Source of the DNA: Perca fluviatilis
Taxonomy: Eukaryota; Chordata; Actinopteri; Perciformes; Percidae
Length of the DNA: 64,000 bases
Assembly (NCBI RefSeq): GCF_010015445.1
Contig: NC_053116.1
Coordinates: 35,589,785-35,653,784 of the forward strand
Direction: 5' to 3'
In this document: piece after piece, positions 46,250-58,190 of the stretch
Numbering within the stretch: position 1 is the first letter of the stretch
Layout of the letters: each line of letters opens with the position of its first letter
Made by a program: the position numbers and the translations under genes
Notes under the pieces: model-generated
The model's input: only the letters and a program-made list of their open reading frames with translations
What the model was told of the DNA's origin: nothing
Databases searched by the model: none

Positions 46250-46950
46250 TCTTGTTAGCGATCATAAGTGTGTTCTTTATAATTTGTTTTTTTATAGATC
46301 TAATGCCCCATAAACATATCTTTTTGCAGACTCATCATTTATCAGAATACAGTTGAAAATTCGACTGCCTTATTTGTCCCTGAGTTGTCAGACTGTAGTG
46401 ATGTGGAGACCCTGGTCCAGTTATTGAATCAACATTGTTCCTCAGTTTTGGATTCAGTGGCTCAGTTTCAATCTAGACTAATGTCCTCTGTTAAGTCTTC
46501 AACTTGGATAAATAAGTAAATTCACAATTTGGACTCCTGGTTTCCTTTTTTCATTAGAGGACATCTTGTAATTGTTGCACAAATTTAAACCTTCATCTGC
46601 ATCCTTTGACATTCTTCCTTCATAGTTGCTTTTAAATGTTTTTAATTCAATTGCTCCTACTATATATCCATGATCAATCTCTCCCTTTTAACTGTCTCTG
46701 TCCCCAGTCATTTTAAACATGCTATAGTCCAGCCTTTGCTAAAACAAAAACAAATTTAGACCTCACCCTCAGTGAATTACAGGCCCATATCTTAGCTACC
46801 TCTTGTGTCCAAACTGCTAGAAATATATAACATGTATAACTTTCTATCTGGTTGGTAAACTACATTCTATGAAAAGGCTCTTCTTAGAGCCACTAATGGC
46901 ATAACAATGGCTGCCGATGATGGGAAATGTGCTCTTAATCATGATGGTAT
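46250..46950 (+). pseudogene. Decayed L2/Rex1-like LINE downstream of copy B
   Basis: SDHKCVLYNL at about 46258, VPELSDCSDVETLVQ near 46375, then decayed RT blocks (VNYRPIS near 46770, ALLRATNGI near 46880). It shares its first 300 bp with the LINE at 31500-31800 downstream of copy A, confirming that the LINE was already there when the receptor gene duplicated. Many stops. Confidence 0.65.
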
Positions 46951-47039
46951 CTTTTAAAAAAGGCTAAACCAGTTAGAGGGTATTGTCATGGTTGTGTATG
47001 TTTCAGTTTCCAGTTTTATTTTGTAGTCTGTTTTTCTGT

Positions 47040-47312
47040 CTTGTCTTGTCTTGTTTAACTTCCTGTCTTGTGTTTTCCCGCCCCACCCTGATTTGTTTCA
47101 CCTGTTCCTGAGTCCTTGTGTCACCTGTCTATTGTTTCCTCGTTACCTCTTGGATTTAGTCTGTGTTTTCTTTGTCTGTTGTCAGGTCATTGTATTGTTT
47201 AGGGTGTTTGTGTGTGGAGTCTACCCCCATCAACCATCTTGTGACTTGGTTTGACAGCAGTTACCTTGATCTGAATGTCAGTAAGACCAAGGAACTGTGC
47301 TTTGGAGGAAAG
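47040..47312 (+). pseudogene. LINE fragment, RT palm tail
   Basis: At 47240-47312 the reading TWFDSSYLDLNVSKTKELCF is characteristic of the segment after the catalytic box in jockey/Tx1-type LINE reverse transcriptases. The preceding pyrimidine-rich 200 bp (cttgtcttgtcttg...) resembles a 3' UTR from another element. A short fragment only. Confidence 0.4.
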
Positions 47313-47325
47313 AGGTGAGCAGGCG

Positions 47326-47473
47326 GTTACTATTTTTTGAAAGAGTAACGAATGATTAGTTACAGTAACTACCCTTCTGAAAAACTAACCTTCTGAAAAA
47401 CAGTAACTAATCATTCATTACCCTTCGGCAAAACAGTAACTAATCATACGTTACTCTTTCAAAAAACAGTAAC
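47326..47473. repeat. Inverted repeat with gtaac-rich arms
   Basis: Arms 47326-47363 and 47436-47473 (38 bp each, about 36 matching) flank further copies of acagtaactaatcat and acccttctgaaaaac. The motif aaaacagtaactaatcat recurs three times to 47510. Similar gtaac-rich ends occur in the hAT element at 43702, so a related element is likely. Confidence 0.7.
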
Positions 47474-47512
47474 TACCCTTCTGAAAAACAGTAACTAATC
47501 ATTCGTTACCCT

Positions 47513-48968
47513 TTTGTGAGGACCAGGTCATAAAATAAGTTATACTGTTTAGTTCATAGGAAAAGCAACCACCCATATATATTATTATTATTATTATTAT
47601 TTTATTATTATTATTTAATTTAATTGCATTATAACAGTTCATGTTCATTAAAATGTGCATTGCTTTATGTTGTTAAATATGGAATGACGTTTTATTCAGA
47701 ATTAAATAAATGAATAAATAGATTAATAAATACATGAACAATAAATAAATATGCCTTTTGAAATACATCATGAAATAAATAAATGAGGCAATAAATACAT
47801 AAATAATTAAATACATTTAATTATTTCATGGTACTTTTATTTCAAAAGTCCACATTTATTTATTTCAAGAGACTTTTATTTTCCTAATGCCACATTTATT
47901 TATTTCACTCTCTATTTATTTCAAGTTATTATATGCAAATCAGGGGGCGTGGCTATCTCTCACATTCAGAACAAGGTGAATGGGACTTCTTTGGCAGACC
48001 AACAAAAAGGACAATTTTAACAATTTTCATTGTTGTGGGAATCAAACAACATAAAGACGATTTCTGAGTAAGAGCAGCTTGTCAGTTATTTGCATGCAGT
48101 GTGCTGTGGTCACAACTTAATCTGACTGCCTCCTGATTTTAAGAGACTCTGTGTAGGCTAATCTTTGACTTCATATGATGGCATGCCCACAAGCTAATAA
48201 TGCGACGTGACGGTGCAGTGGGTTAGACTGCTGAGCCTTGTGTTATTTAGTTTCCACGAGTTCGAATTCAAGTTGTTTTATTAATTTATTTTCTACTTTT
48301 AAAAAGGGCTAGTTTTCTACGTGACATGTGTTTACTTAAACAGGCTCTGAAGACGAATAGGTGTATGACATATATATTGTTGAAGATAAAAAAGTTAAAA
48401 ACTTGCTTATGTTTTAGTACAATATACTTTTAGGTAAAAACATGTAACTTAAAAATGTAAACTGTTGTGTGACTGAGTGAAGGAATGTTTCAATACTGAT
48501 TAAGCCTAATCAGCATTTGTCTGGCTCACACCTTCTCAAGCTTCTAAAGAATTGATTAGGTCATGGCTGCTATTTAGCATGAATGTAAAAGCTCTAGAAG
48601 ACTTATTGTTTAAACAACTTTGAGAGCCACTCCCTGCTAGGCCAGACGTGATTAGAACAAAGAAAATGCATATCTCTGTAGAATCGGCACTACATGATAA
48701 TCAACCTTAGTCTGTGACCTGGAGTAAACCTAAATCCAGAGGTGTGTCCTTATCCTGAGGGACAGGAATATAATTGGGATCCTAAGACGATCTCAGGACT
48801 GCGGACCTGTGACCCCACAAGGGAAGCATGTCTGCAGTCCGCTGTTTACAGTGTAGGCCTATATGTTTTGTCTTGTCGTTTTCATCATGTTGTTCAATTA
48901 AACCTTTTGCTTAACTTTCAATTCGACCCAAGCCTCTCCTTCTTCAGAGATTCTGAAACACGTAAATT

Positions 48969-49010
<42 letters not shown>

Positions 49011-49261
49011 TACGCTGTCTTCCTGTTTTCCTTAACAGCAAGCCACATTCGAAACGCGACTGACAAGTTTCCTCAGACAAGACTCCAAAGACAAATCAGA
49101 GAGATAAACATCGTTATGTTATTTTAATGACAACTTAACAAAAAGGCATTCTCACGGACAGCTACGTATTCTCTTCCCATTTTCAACAGCTGTCGTCACT
49201 ACGACAACAACAGATGCATTTGGCTGACGGTCGCCAGTTAACATGGTCTCTCGTTAAACCG
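47513..49261. other. Non-coding stretch with AT-rich repeats
   Basis: 47580-47610 is (ATT)n; 47700-47930 is dense in aataaata/tatttatt with two halves in opposite orientation; (TA)n is at 48973-49007. At 48470-48965 the sequence has a TATA-like tataattggg, an attaaacc signal and a tgtgtg start, resembling an LTR, but no target duplication supports that. No gene. Confidence 0.45.
48973..49007. repeat. (TA)n microsatellite
   Basis: 35 bp of pure TA repeat. Confidence 0.95.
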
Positions 49262-51905
49262 AAACAATTCAATTAAATTCAATTCAATTCAATTCAATTT
49301 TATTTATAGTATCAAATCATAACAAAAGTTATCTCGAGACACTTTACAGATAGAGTAGGTCTAGACCACACTCTGTAATTTCCAAAACCCCAACAATTAC
49401 AGTAATTCCATCAAGAGCAAGCATTAGCAGTGGCTATCGCGACAGTGGCAAGGAAAAACTCCCTTTTAGGAAGAAACCTCGGCAGACCCAGACTCTTGGT
49501 AGGGTGTCTGAGGGCGGTTAGGGGTGTGATGAACAGTGGCGTAATAGTCACATTAAAGGTCACAGTGACTTCGAAGGTTATTGTGGAAGTTCATGTCATA
49601 GCAGGGCACATCGTGTCATACTGAGTAGTGCTGTCCCCTATACCGGATCCAGACTACTCTGTGCATAGGAACATCACAGCAGGGCGTTGCGGGATGTAGC
49701 GTGGCGCTGCAGAGCATGGGTGGATGCGGCGGATGCAGCAGGATGCAGCAGGATGCGGCCGGGATTTGCAGAGAATCACAGAGCATAGCTCTGCGAAGAA
49801 GAAACATAAGGACTCCGGGGAGTAAACTCCCCAGAGCTAGATTAGTAACAAGCAATTCTGGGACAGGATGCATACAGAAGTAACAAGTAGAGAAGAGAGA
49901 GCAGCTCAGTGTGTCATAGGAAGGAAGGAACTTCCCCTGCAGTCTAGAATTGTAATAGCATAACTAACTACGAGGAGAAGCAGGTGGGCCGGGTTAGGTG
50001 GACGCTGCAACTCCTCACTCCCTAACTATAAGCTTTGTCAAAGAGGAGGGTTTTCAGTTTACTCTTGAATGTGGCGACGGTGTCTGCCCCTCGAACCCAG
50101 ACTGGAAGCTGGTTCCACAGAAGCGGAGCCTGATAGCTGAAGGCCCTGGCCCCCAGTCTACTTCCAGAGACTCTAGGAACCACAAGTAGCCCCGCATTCC
50201 GGGAGCGCAGTGCCCTAGTGGGACAATAAGGTACTAAGAGCTCTTCTAGGTAAGATGGTGCTTGACCATTTAGAGCTTTGTAAGTCAGGAGGAGGATTTT
50301 AAATTCGATCCTAGATTTCACAGGAAGCCAATGCAGAGAAGCTAATACAGGAGAAATATGATCTCTTCTCTTAGTTCTCGCAGAAACACGTGCGCTGCAG
50401 CATTCTGGATCAGCTGGAGAGTCTTAAGGGACTTATATGGGCAACCTGATAATAAGGAATTGCAGTAATCTAGTCTAGAAGTAACGAATGCATGGACTAG
50501 TTTTTCAGCATCATTCTGAGACAGGATATTCCTAATTTTGGCAATGTTACGAAGATGGAAAAAGGCTATTCTTGAGGTTTGTTTTAAATGGGCGTTGAAG
50601 GATATATCCTGATCAAAAATAACTCCCAAATTTCTGACAGCAGTGCTGGAGGCCAGGGCAATACCATCCAGAGTAGCTATATCTTCGGAAACGAAGTTCG
50701 GCAGTCGTGTTGGTCCTATCACAATAACTTCCGTTTTGTCTGAGTTTAACATCAGGAAGTTGTGGGTCATCCAGGATTTTATATCCTCAACACACGTTTG
50801 AAGTCTTGCTAACTGACCACTTTCATCTGGCTTAATTGACAGATATAATTGGGTATCGTCTGCGTAGCAGTGATAATTAATTGAGTGTTTCCTAATAATA
50901 TGTCCTAGAGGAAGCATATATAAGGAAAATAGAATTGGTCCAAGCACTGAGCCTTGAGGAACGCCATGGCTAACTTTGGCGTGCTTGGAGGGTTTATCGT
51001 TAATGTTAACAAATTGGGGGGATCTGACCAGAGAAATAAGACTTAAACCAGCTTAGTGCAGTTCCTTTAATTCCGACTAAGTGTTCTAATCTCTGTAACA
51101 GGATTGTATGATCAATAGTGTCAAATGCAGCACTAAGATCTAGTAAAACAAGAATGGAGACAAGTCCTTTGTCTGCAGCTGTTAGAAGGTCGTTAGTAAT
51201 TTTCACCAGTGCCGTCTCTGTGCTATGATTCTTTCTAAATCCTGATTGAAAATCATCAAATAAACTGTTGCTATGTAGAAAATCACATAACTGATTAGCA
51301 ACCACCTTCTCAAGGATCTTGGATAGAAAGGGAAGGTTAGATATAGGTCTATAGTTTGCTAAGACCTCAGGATCCAGGGTCGGTTTTTTCAGAATAGGTT
51401 TTATCACAGCTATTTTAAATGACTGCGGTACATAACCTGTTAATAAGGACATATTGATCATATCTAGTAGTGAAGTGTTTACCACGGGTAACGCTTCTTT
51501 GAGTAGCCTCGTTGGGATGGGGTCCAAGAGACAGGTAGATGGCTTAGCTGAGGATATCTTTAACATTAATTGTTGAAGGTCTATAGGATAAAAGCAGTCT
51601 AAGTATATGTCCGGACTAGTCGTTCGTTCTAGCGGTCCTGTATTTAAAGATGAACTGTTAGAAGTTGAGGGCAAAAGGTGATTAATTTTATCTCTAATTG
51701 TTATAATTTTATCATTAAAGAAGCTCATGAAGTCATCACTACTCAGAGCTAGAGGAATAGATGGCTCAGTAGAGCTATGACTGTCTGTCAGCCTGGCTAA
51801 CACCGTACAACTGAATGAGATCAGCTGACTGTGGTATAATATATCCCTAATCACAGGTCCATTTATAACAAAAAGTGGCAATCCTACTATTCTCCTAACC
51901 AAGAT
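49262..51905 (-). mobile_element. 5'-truncated L2/Rex1-like LINE
   Basis: Minus-strand LINE, 2.64 kb. The 3' terminus is an (ATTGA)n-type tail (49262-49300), preceded by about 750 bp of 3' UTR (49300-50020) and then the reverse transcriptase frames. The 5' end stops within the linker upstream of RT, so the endonuclease is absent. The same 3' UTR occurs on the plus strand at 56905-57326. Confidence 0.85.
50022..51902 (-). pseudogene. LINE reverse transcriptase, two frameshifts
   Basis: Three successive minus-strand frames. 51902-51006 has the RT fingers: [44 protein letters not shown], and the palm motif [12 protein letters not shown]. 50947-50342 has [11 protein letters not shown], the catalytic YADD box, then LGVIFD and YCNSLLSG. 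50321-50022 has FKILLLTYKALNGQAP, then LWNQLPVWVR near the end. Frameshifts lie near 51010 and 50370. All RT catalytic residues are still present, so the copy is fairly young but not functional. Confidence 0.9.
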
Positions 51906-52284
51906 CTGTTATTGTTGATAGCTAAAGTTAGCTAAATTAGCACAGCCATAATTACGGATGTTAGGCTACCTGATAAGTAAAAGCCCCGCTGTCTATATAG
52001 AATTATAGTTTGCTCTTCTTATGTAAAATATGTGGCTATTGGTCATGCTGTGCAAACATCGCCTCTTTTATGTGAACACGCGCCGCTACATTGGGAAACC
52101 CTGGGTTGATTGAACTATTTGTTAAGTGACACAGCTTGCGGTACCGCGGTTGTTAGGTTAGGTGAAGCCGGATAACTAAAATAAATCCAGGACATGTTGA
52201 TCTGGCCTCTGGGGTGTTCCTCCAGATCTGTGTCTGCATTGCCGATGGTTGATTCTGACATTGTCATTTTTGTTTTGCTGCAAC
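51906..52284. other. Non-coding stretch
   Basis: No reading frame, repeat or RNA recognised. Confidence 0.45.
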
Positions 52285-52561
52285 TGTAAAGCTAACCCGT
52301 CTTTTTTTTTTTTTTTTTCAAAAGACAATTTACAGAAATTCAATCAATGCAATAGGCCTATGTAAACAAATAAATACAAAGATATGTATAAATAATATAT
52401 GAAAGTGAAAAAGGGAAGTAGTCTAAGCAGAGGAAAATAAAGGAAACAAAAGGAGACAGACTTTCAAAAATGTTAAAAATAAAGACAATAGGGGCATTTA
52501 AACAAAGACGTCTGAGTAGATATCAGATATTAATATAGCTTATTGGATGTAAAGCTAACCC
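52285..52561 (-). mobile_element. Small retroposed insert with 14-bp target duplication
   Basis: The direct repeat tgtaaagctaaccc at 52285-52298 and 52548-52561 flanks a 249-bp AT-rich insert. The insert starts with a long T-run on the plus strand, that is, an A-tail on the minus strand. A-tail plus a 14-bp target duplication is the signature of LINE-driven retroposition. The insert resembles an mRNA or LINE 3' end; its source is unknown. Confidence 0.85.
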
Positions 52562-52974
52562 TTCCGGCCGCTGAGATTGAGTATGGTGACGAGACTGCAC
52601 AACTACGTTTGATTGGTGAAACACAGTCACGTGGTAGAGCCTTTTAGCGGAAGTCTATCTCTCTGTCAAAATATAACATTAAAATGAGGTGTACGCGGGG
52701 GGATAAAGACAATGACCCGTAGAATACCAAAGAGGTAAAAAGAAAAGTAACAAGCTCATTGTAGCCTAATGTAGCGGAGTAAGAGTAGGCCTACAGTTTC
52801 TTCTTCACAAATCTACTCAAGTAAAAGTAAAAAGTATAGTGATTTAAAACTACTCCTAGAAGTATCATTTTTTCTGTAAAGTAGGCTAAATGTAACGGAG
52901 TAAATGTAACTCATTACTACCCACCTCTGGTGACATGTGTTATGTTATTACATGTGTATATATTTGTATAGATG
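52562..52974. other. Non-coding stretch with a possible hAT end
   Basis: 52850-52930 (gtaacggagtaaatgtaactc...acccacctctg) resembles the right terminus of a gtaac-rich hAT-type element. A left partner was not established; 47313 has weak similarity. Confidence 0.4.
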
Positions 52975-53176
52975 TTTATTATGGAGGACTAAAAATGACC
53001 TAAGGAAAAATAAATAAATAAAAGTAGAAATAAATAAATAAATGCAGAAATATAGTGAAAATACATTTTGGTAACATAAATGGCTATTTCTGTATTTTTA
53101 CATGTATTTATTATTTATGCATTTCTATATGTATTTATACATTTATTTATATATTATATATTTATTTATTTATATA
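52975..53176. repeat. T-rich dispersed repeat, left part
   Basis: Matches the reverse complement of 63575-63775 (ggaggactaaaaatgac, tacattttggtaacataaat). Interrupted at 53177 by the LTR and resumes at 54767. Confidence 0.85.
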
Positions 53177-53483
53177 TGTTGGGGACCAAGAGCTTGGTTA
53201 AATCTGATTTTAACCAAAAGGCCTCATATTAAACTGACCTCTGGATACAGGACACACATATGCTCAGAGACAAAGGAACATGTCACCAAGACAAAGGAAT
53301 CTTGGCCTGCATGTAAACTCCAAAGCGGGGTAATTCACACCTCTATGCGAAGTGCCAGCCAGAAGGGAAACTCCTCACTGGCAGGAAGTCAAAGGACTAC
53401 AACGGTGTAGTTTTTCACCCTTTCAAGAGTTTCGAATCTTCCGATTGGTTCAGCGGGACCATAAACACAGCAGGGGGTCCTGA

Positions 53484-53495
53484 TCTATAAATAAG
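53484..53495 (+). promoter_or_regulatory. TATA box of the solo LTR
   Basis: ctataaataagc lies about 310 bp into the LTR, a usual place for the U3 core promoter. The inferred transcription start would be about 25-30 bp downstream. Confidence 0.5.
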
Positions 53496-54215
53496 CCTGA
53501 TCATCCAAAATCCCTCGTCTTCCATTGCAACTCCTGTTGCTGAGGGTAGCACGCAAGCGTTTGTGCTCAACTTCCATTTTCTGGAGAAAGTGGAGTTTAT
53601 TTCGGTGGATCCTTGAAAAACGCACCAGTGTTTTTCATAACTGCAGTGAGAAGGAAACAACGATTTTCTTCTCAAAGTCGACCAAACTTTCCCCCGCTCG
53701 CTGCCTTTTTTTTGGAGGGAAGTTTCTCAGTGGTTGCTGACGGGCACCCGAGACCCGTTTTGTTTCATCTCTGGGGAATCGATGGACAGGAATAAACGGA
53801 CTGAACACACCGTAAGAAGGCTTACGTCTGGGCAGAGATAAGTAGTGTGTTTATTAATGAGCAAAGGGGTCCGCTACCACTTGTTGCCATTAATGTGATC
53901 TGATTTAATCATGTACTGATCCATATGTGATTATTAATCTGTTCTGTGAATGTATAAATTGATCATTATACTCGTTGATTTATGTCGTGTTAAGTAGCTG
54001 GGTTAAAACTGTAATTGCTATCTGCTAACTCCTTTCAGGAGTTTTAATTACTGTCTGCGATAGAATCGCGAAAATCAGCTGTGAGCTACTGGAGTGGTTA
54101 TAGTGACGCAGCACCACTACCGCCCTCTTGAGGCTAAATAGTTTTGTGCAGCTCACAGGAGTAGCCAGTTTGGCTTTTGTGTTAGGAATACAATTTGACA
54201 CCGCCCCTCCTCCTT

Positions 54216-54344
<129 letters not shown>

Positions 54345-54766
54345 GTGTCCATGACACATGCTGCTTTGTTTTTGCTTTGTTTTGGTTGTGATATGGTAAA
54401 AGATATATGAGTTTATTATTGAAGGATTATTGTTTAGCTACTGATAATTGTGAAGTTAATAAATCTTATTATACTTAATTAGCAGTTGCTTGTGATTATT
54501 TTTGTACTTGTTGTAATAATTGCTGGTCAATCAGGTCCGTGCTTGGATTCACCCCTTCCTTTATTTCCTTTTGAAAGGATTTACACAGAAATGAGACTGA
54601 TCCACAGTTTGATTATTGGTCCCTGACTAGCAGGGTGGTGCCCAGTTTTGATTGTTTGTCGATTTGATAAAGTTATTAATAACCATATTCATAACTTTAT
54701 TAATATTGATAAAACATCTTTGATAATTTGCCAATGATCAAATCTGTACCCTAAGGGAATCCTACA

Positions 54767-54955
54767 TATATTTATTTATTTCTACATTTATTTATTTCTG
54801 TATTTCCACATTTCTACATTTATTTCTTTCTGTTTTTCCACATTTCTACATTTATTTATTTCTGTATTTCCACATTTCTTTTTCCCTGCACCTGTATGCT
54901 AATTGAGTGGGGGGTGCCAACATCAGTCTGAAGAAGGATTGGTTAGCTGGGGGCC
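54767..54955. repeat. T-rich dispersed repeat, right part
   Basis: Continuation of the repeat at 52975-53176. Includes a 28-30-bp internal tandem (tttatttatttctgtatttccacatttct type) and ends gtggggggtgccaacatcag. Reverse complement of about 63380-63570. Confidence 0.85.
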
Positions 54956-55084
54956 GTGTCGCTAACCAGACAGAAGCAAACGATCCATCCGTCGCTTTGT
55001 AGCTAATGTGACTGTGGGGTCACTCTACAGTGGTGAGAGAGAGCAAGATATAGAGGAAGTTTATGTATGTTTATGTAAGTCATA

Positions 55085-55171
55085 ATGGTAAATTATTGTG
55101 TTTGTGCTGGTTGCACAAAGTCCAGCCTGTCAGGGAATCGTGTACATCATTTTCCTTGTAGGAAAAGCAAG
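55085..55171 (+). CDS. THAP-domain first exon
   Basis: The ATG at 55085 opens MVNYCVCAGCTKSSLSGNRV followed by HHFPCRKSK, then a possible donor (aag|gttttt). A start of the M-x-x-x-C-x4-C form with a following hydrophobic/HxFP segment is the THAP zinc-dependent DNA-binding domain (C2CH) start. Its Cys pair and the FP motif are present. The second half of the domain (Trp and the C...H pair) is not found in the next exon-like stretches. It may be the first exon of a THAP gene or a domesticated/P-element-like transposon. Reading through the donor stops after six codons. Confidence 0.5.
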
Positions 55172-55490
55172 GTTTTTCGTTTTGTTTCGTAATGTTTTAG
55201 TCTAATAATATCAGAATAAAGAAGTGATTTGAGCGTGTATGTATTGGGCAATCCACCATCTAACTAGCAACATACATGTTAACTTGGCTATTGCATTAGC
55301 AAACATTTGGTAGCTGATGATTTGATGACAGGAGTAGCTAAAATTGCGTCTGAAATCATTCCCTCATCTGGATTAAAAATGGGCTGACTGAAAAATCCTA
55401 GCATCAGGGCTTCAGTATACAGAGAGAGGGAGAGACTGAGCTTTAGAACAGGTTTTCGTAATTGTCTGCCTTGACATCAATGCAGTTTGC

Positions 55491-55581
55491 ATTAAGCTAG
55501 CTATGAGCTGTTGACAGCTAGCTAGCCCAAACACCCCCGTTTTCCCCGCATTTTATTAAGCTAGCTATGAGCTGTTGGCAG
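55491..55581. repeat. Minisatellite (64-bp unit), left part
   Basis: The unit attaagctagctatgagctg...aaacacccccgtttt starts at 55491 and again at 55555. It continues after the insertion, from 56241. Confidence 0.75.
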
Positions 55582-56240
55582 CAAGGGGGTAAGCTTCGCT
55601 TCAGAACTCGAACCTCCCATGGGATCGCTTTGTTGCTACAAAGCGATCACCTCCCGTTAGCATTCCGTTGACCGCCATTTTTTTTTTACGTCACTTGACA
55701 GCGAATAACTTTACATCTGAAGCGTTTAAAGACTCTATTTTTCCATTGTTTATTTCTACAGAAACACGAAAATGTATAAAAGGCTCCATTACCTTGTACC
55801 TCACGTTATGATTCCGTAGCAGATGTTTTTGTGAAAATAGGCTAACGATTGTGTCATAACCAAGTGACTTACTGTCGCACAGTAGCGGAATTACTGTATA
55901 GTACAGGAGAAGCTTGCAGGCAGTTTGGACTTCCATTAGCTGTTTAGGTTTAATTACTAATGTTAACTAGCATGTTAGTGATCAATAATTAGCCTGTGTC
56001 TATGTTATCTCCTTACATATACCTACGCTCTCCGTCTCTGTAAGATTGGGAATGATTGAATGATCTCTTGGCACAGCTACCAGAAGACTTACAGCTTTCA
56101 GACACGTTGCTCACGTCACATTTAGTCAGTTGGAGGCTGCGCAGTAAAGCAAGTGATCACCGGAAAAGTGCTTCTAATATCCTTCACTGGTCTCCGTCCA
56201 GAGCAACAGGGTCTATTGGTCCGTTATATACTGTCTATGG
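55582..56240. mobile_element. 659-bp insertion in the minisatellite
   Basis: Flanked by the 7-bp direct repeat ttggcag (55575-55581 and 56241-56247), which is also part of the minisatellite unit. The interior (cgttagcattccgttgaccgccat ... ctgtctatgg) is a sequence I recognise as common in teleost genomes. Terminal inverted repeats are not evident. The minus-strand 81-codon frame at 55691-55936 has no recognisable domain. Confidence 0.6.
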
Positions 56241-56360
56241 TTGGCAGGCAGCTAGCTAGCTAGCACAAACACCCCCGTTTCCCCCGCATTTTATTAAGCT
56301 AGCTGTGAGCTGTTGGCAGGCAGCTAGCTAGCCCAAAACTCCAGTTTCCCCTGCATTTCA
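56241..56360. repeat. Minisatellite, right part
   Basis: Two further degenerate copies of the unit at 55491 (gctagctagc, aaacacccccgtttcccccg, attttattaagctagct). Confidence 0.75.
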
Positions 56361-56593
56361 ATTCAGACCGTTCTCCCGCACGATTTTGTATCCCAGTAGG
56401 CTACTCTCTGGTAATTTAGAAAGTCCAAAATGATATATTAATCAATATGCTGAAATCTCCTAGATTTTGCCACTTGAGGTTTTGACACGTCAGAGCTGCT
56501 TTTTTTTTAATCATTATATTTATTACTGATCCAGTTGGTAACTAAGCTTGTATCCTATTTTTGTGAGTGATTTTGAACCTCCGTGTTTTTCAG

Positions 56594-56745
56594 ATTTTGG
56601 CAGAGTGCAGCCAGTAATGAAGGGATAGATGCGCCTAGCACTGTAGATTTTGAAGAGACAGAGGGCTTCTCTCTACAGGATCCTGGGCCATTAGTGCTTT
56701 GTCGTGGGTCACAGTGCAACATCAGATGTCTGCAATGCTCATCAG
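56594..56745 (+). CDS. Possible internal exon, unknown protein
   Basis: Acceptor gtttttcag at 56593 and donor atcag|gtagtg at 56745/56746 bound a reading FWQSAASNEGIDAPSTVDFE...PGPLVLCRGSQCNIRCLQCSS with no stop in that frame. Cys-rich at the end. It lies 1.4 kb downstream of the THAP exon on the same strand and might belong to the same gene. The phases do not allow direct joining (55171 ends phase 0, this exon needs two preceding bases). Unrecognised. Confidence 0.3.
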
Positions 56746-56904
56746 GTAGTGTAACTTGTATCTATCATTAGCTGTATATGACACAAACATTTACAAATTA
56801 CTTCTAATGGTAGGAAGAATACATTTCATACTGGACTGTATTAGGTTGTGCATGTGTTGTGACCACTGACTATGTGATGTTGTGCAACTCTTTTTTTTTT
56901 TTTT

Positions 56905-57326
56905 CGCCTAGCAGTTTTCCTTGGACTTGGGTGGCCCTTAAATCATGGCTGCAGCTGTCGCCGTGGTCCTGCTACACCCTGCTACGCCGTGCAGTTCCCT
57001 GCTACATCCTGTAATGCCCTGCTACGTCATTAACTACTGCAACTACTATTTATAGTCGTAGTTCAATTATCTTTATTGTGACTATTATTGCCACTGTTCA
57101 TCACACCCCCAACCGGCACCGTCAGAACCGCCTACCAAGAGCCTGGGTCTGTCCCAGGTTTCTTCCTGAGAGTGAGGTTTTCCTCGCCACTGTCACACTG
57201 AATGCTTGCTCTTGGGGGAATTACTAGAATTGTTGGGTCCCTGTAAATTATAGTGTGGTCTAGACCTACTCTATTTGTAAAGTGTCTTGAGATAACTGTT
57301 GTTATGATGTATTAAAGTTGATAAAG
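56905..57326 (+). mobile_element. LINE 3' UTR copy
   Basis: Reverse complement of the 3' UTR at about 49300-49720 (tagtgtggtctagacctact, aaagtgtcttgagataac, gaatgcttgctcttg). Only the non-coding end is present: a severely 5'-truncated insertion of the same LINE family, in plus orientation. Confidence 0.85.
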
Positions 57327-57771
57327 ATGAGACTTTATTGATCTGGTGGTGAAATTCACAACCTACCTGCCAAGTCAAACTTCTAAAAGTAATGCAAAAG
57401 TAGTGTAAAGCATTACAATTCAGAGACAGTAATATTGTAATATAACTAATTACTCTGAAATGACAGTAACTCGTAATCTATAATGAACTACATTTTGGAA
57501 GTAACTTGCCCAACACTCCTAGTTACTATCAGTGAAATTATGAATACATAGTATACAAGTGTTCATTTTGTGAAAACAAAATATATTTATTGATTTCCTC
57601 CCTTCCTCTGGAAACTGCCTCCTGATTGCGGCCACAACACAAGCTGGTATTGCCTTCCTGATCTCCCTGCCCAGATACCCATATGTCTATCGGACCACCT
57701 GCCTGTAGGCTGTGTATCGGAATTGCCTAGAGAATGATAGGGGTGCAATGTTGATATTGATAATCCTGTTA
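57327..57771. other. Non-coding stretch with hAT end
   Basis: 57380-57520 ends gaagtaacttgcccaacactc, like the right end of the hAT element at 43702-44225; the left end was not found. The remainder is unassigned. Confidence 0.5.
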
Positions 57772-58190
57772 ACATACACACTAAAAAATACTGGGCTGAA
57801 AACAACCCAAATTGGGTTATTCCCAACCCAGTACCTGGTTCAATATAGGACAGAACACATGCTGGGTTGTTTTGACTTTTTGAACTGGGTTGAAATTTTA
57901 ACCCAGTATAAGGGGTTGCTTCGCCTAACCAAAGCCTGGGTCATTCTGACACCAATGTTGGGTTAATGCAACTCATTACTGGGTCAGGCCCACCAGCCCA
58001 AATATTGGGTTAAATTGACCCCCTTGTTGGGTTGATATTTGACCCATTCATTGAGTTATTCTTTAATCTATAAATTATATTTTTAATAATAATAATAGAC
58101 AATGCATACACTTCATTAATGTCACTGATTTTATTGAACAATATTAATTTACTCATTTAAAGAGAAAAACTGGAATAACAATAACAAGCC

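Noticed and set aside
48470..48965. Second solo LTR
   Set aside because: TATA-like and polyadenylation-like strings are present, but no TG...CA boundaries with a matching flanking duplication could be fixed.
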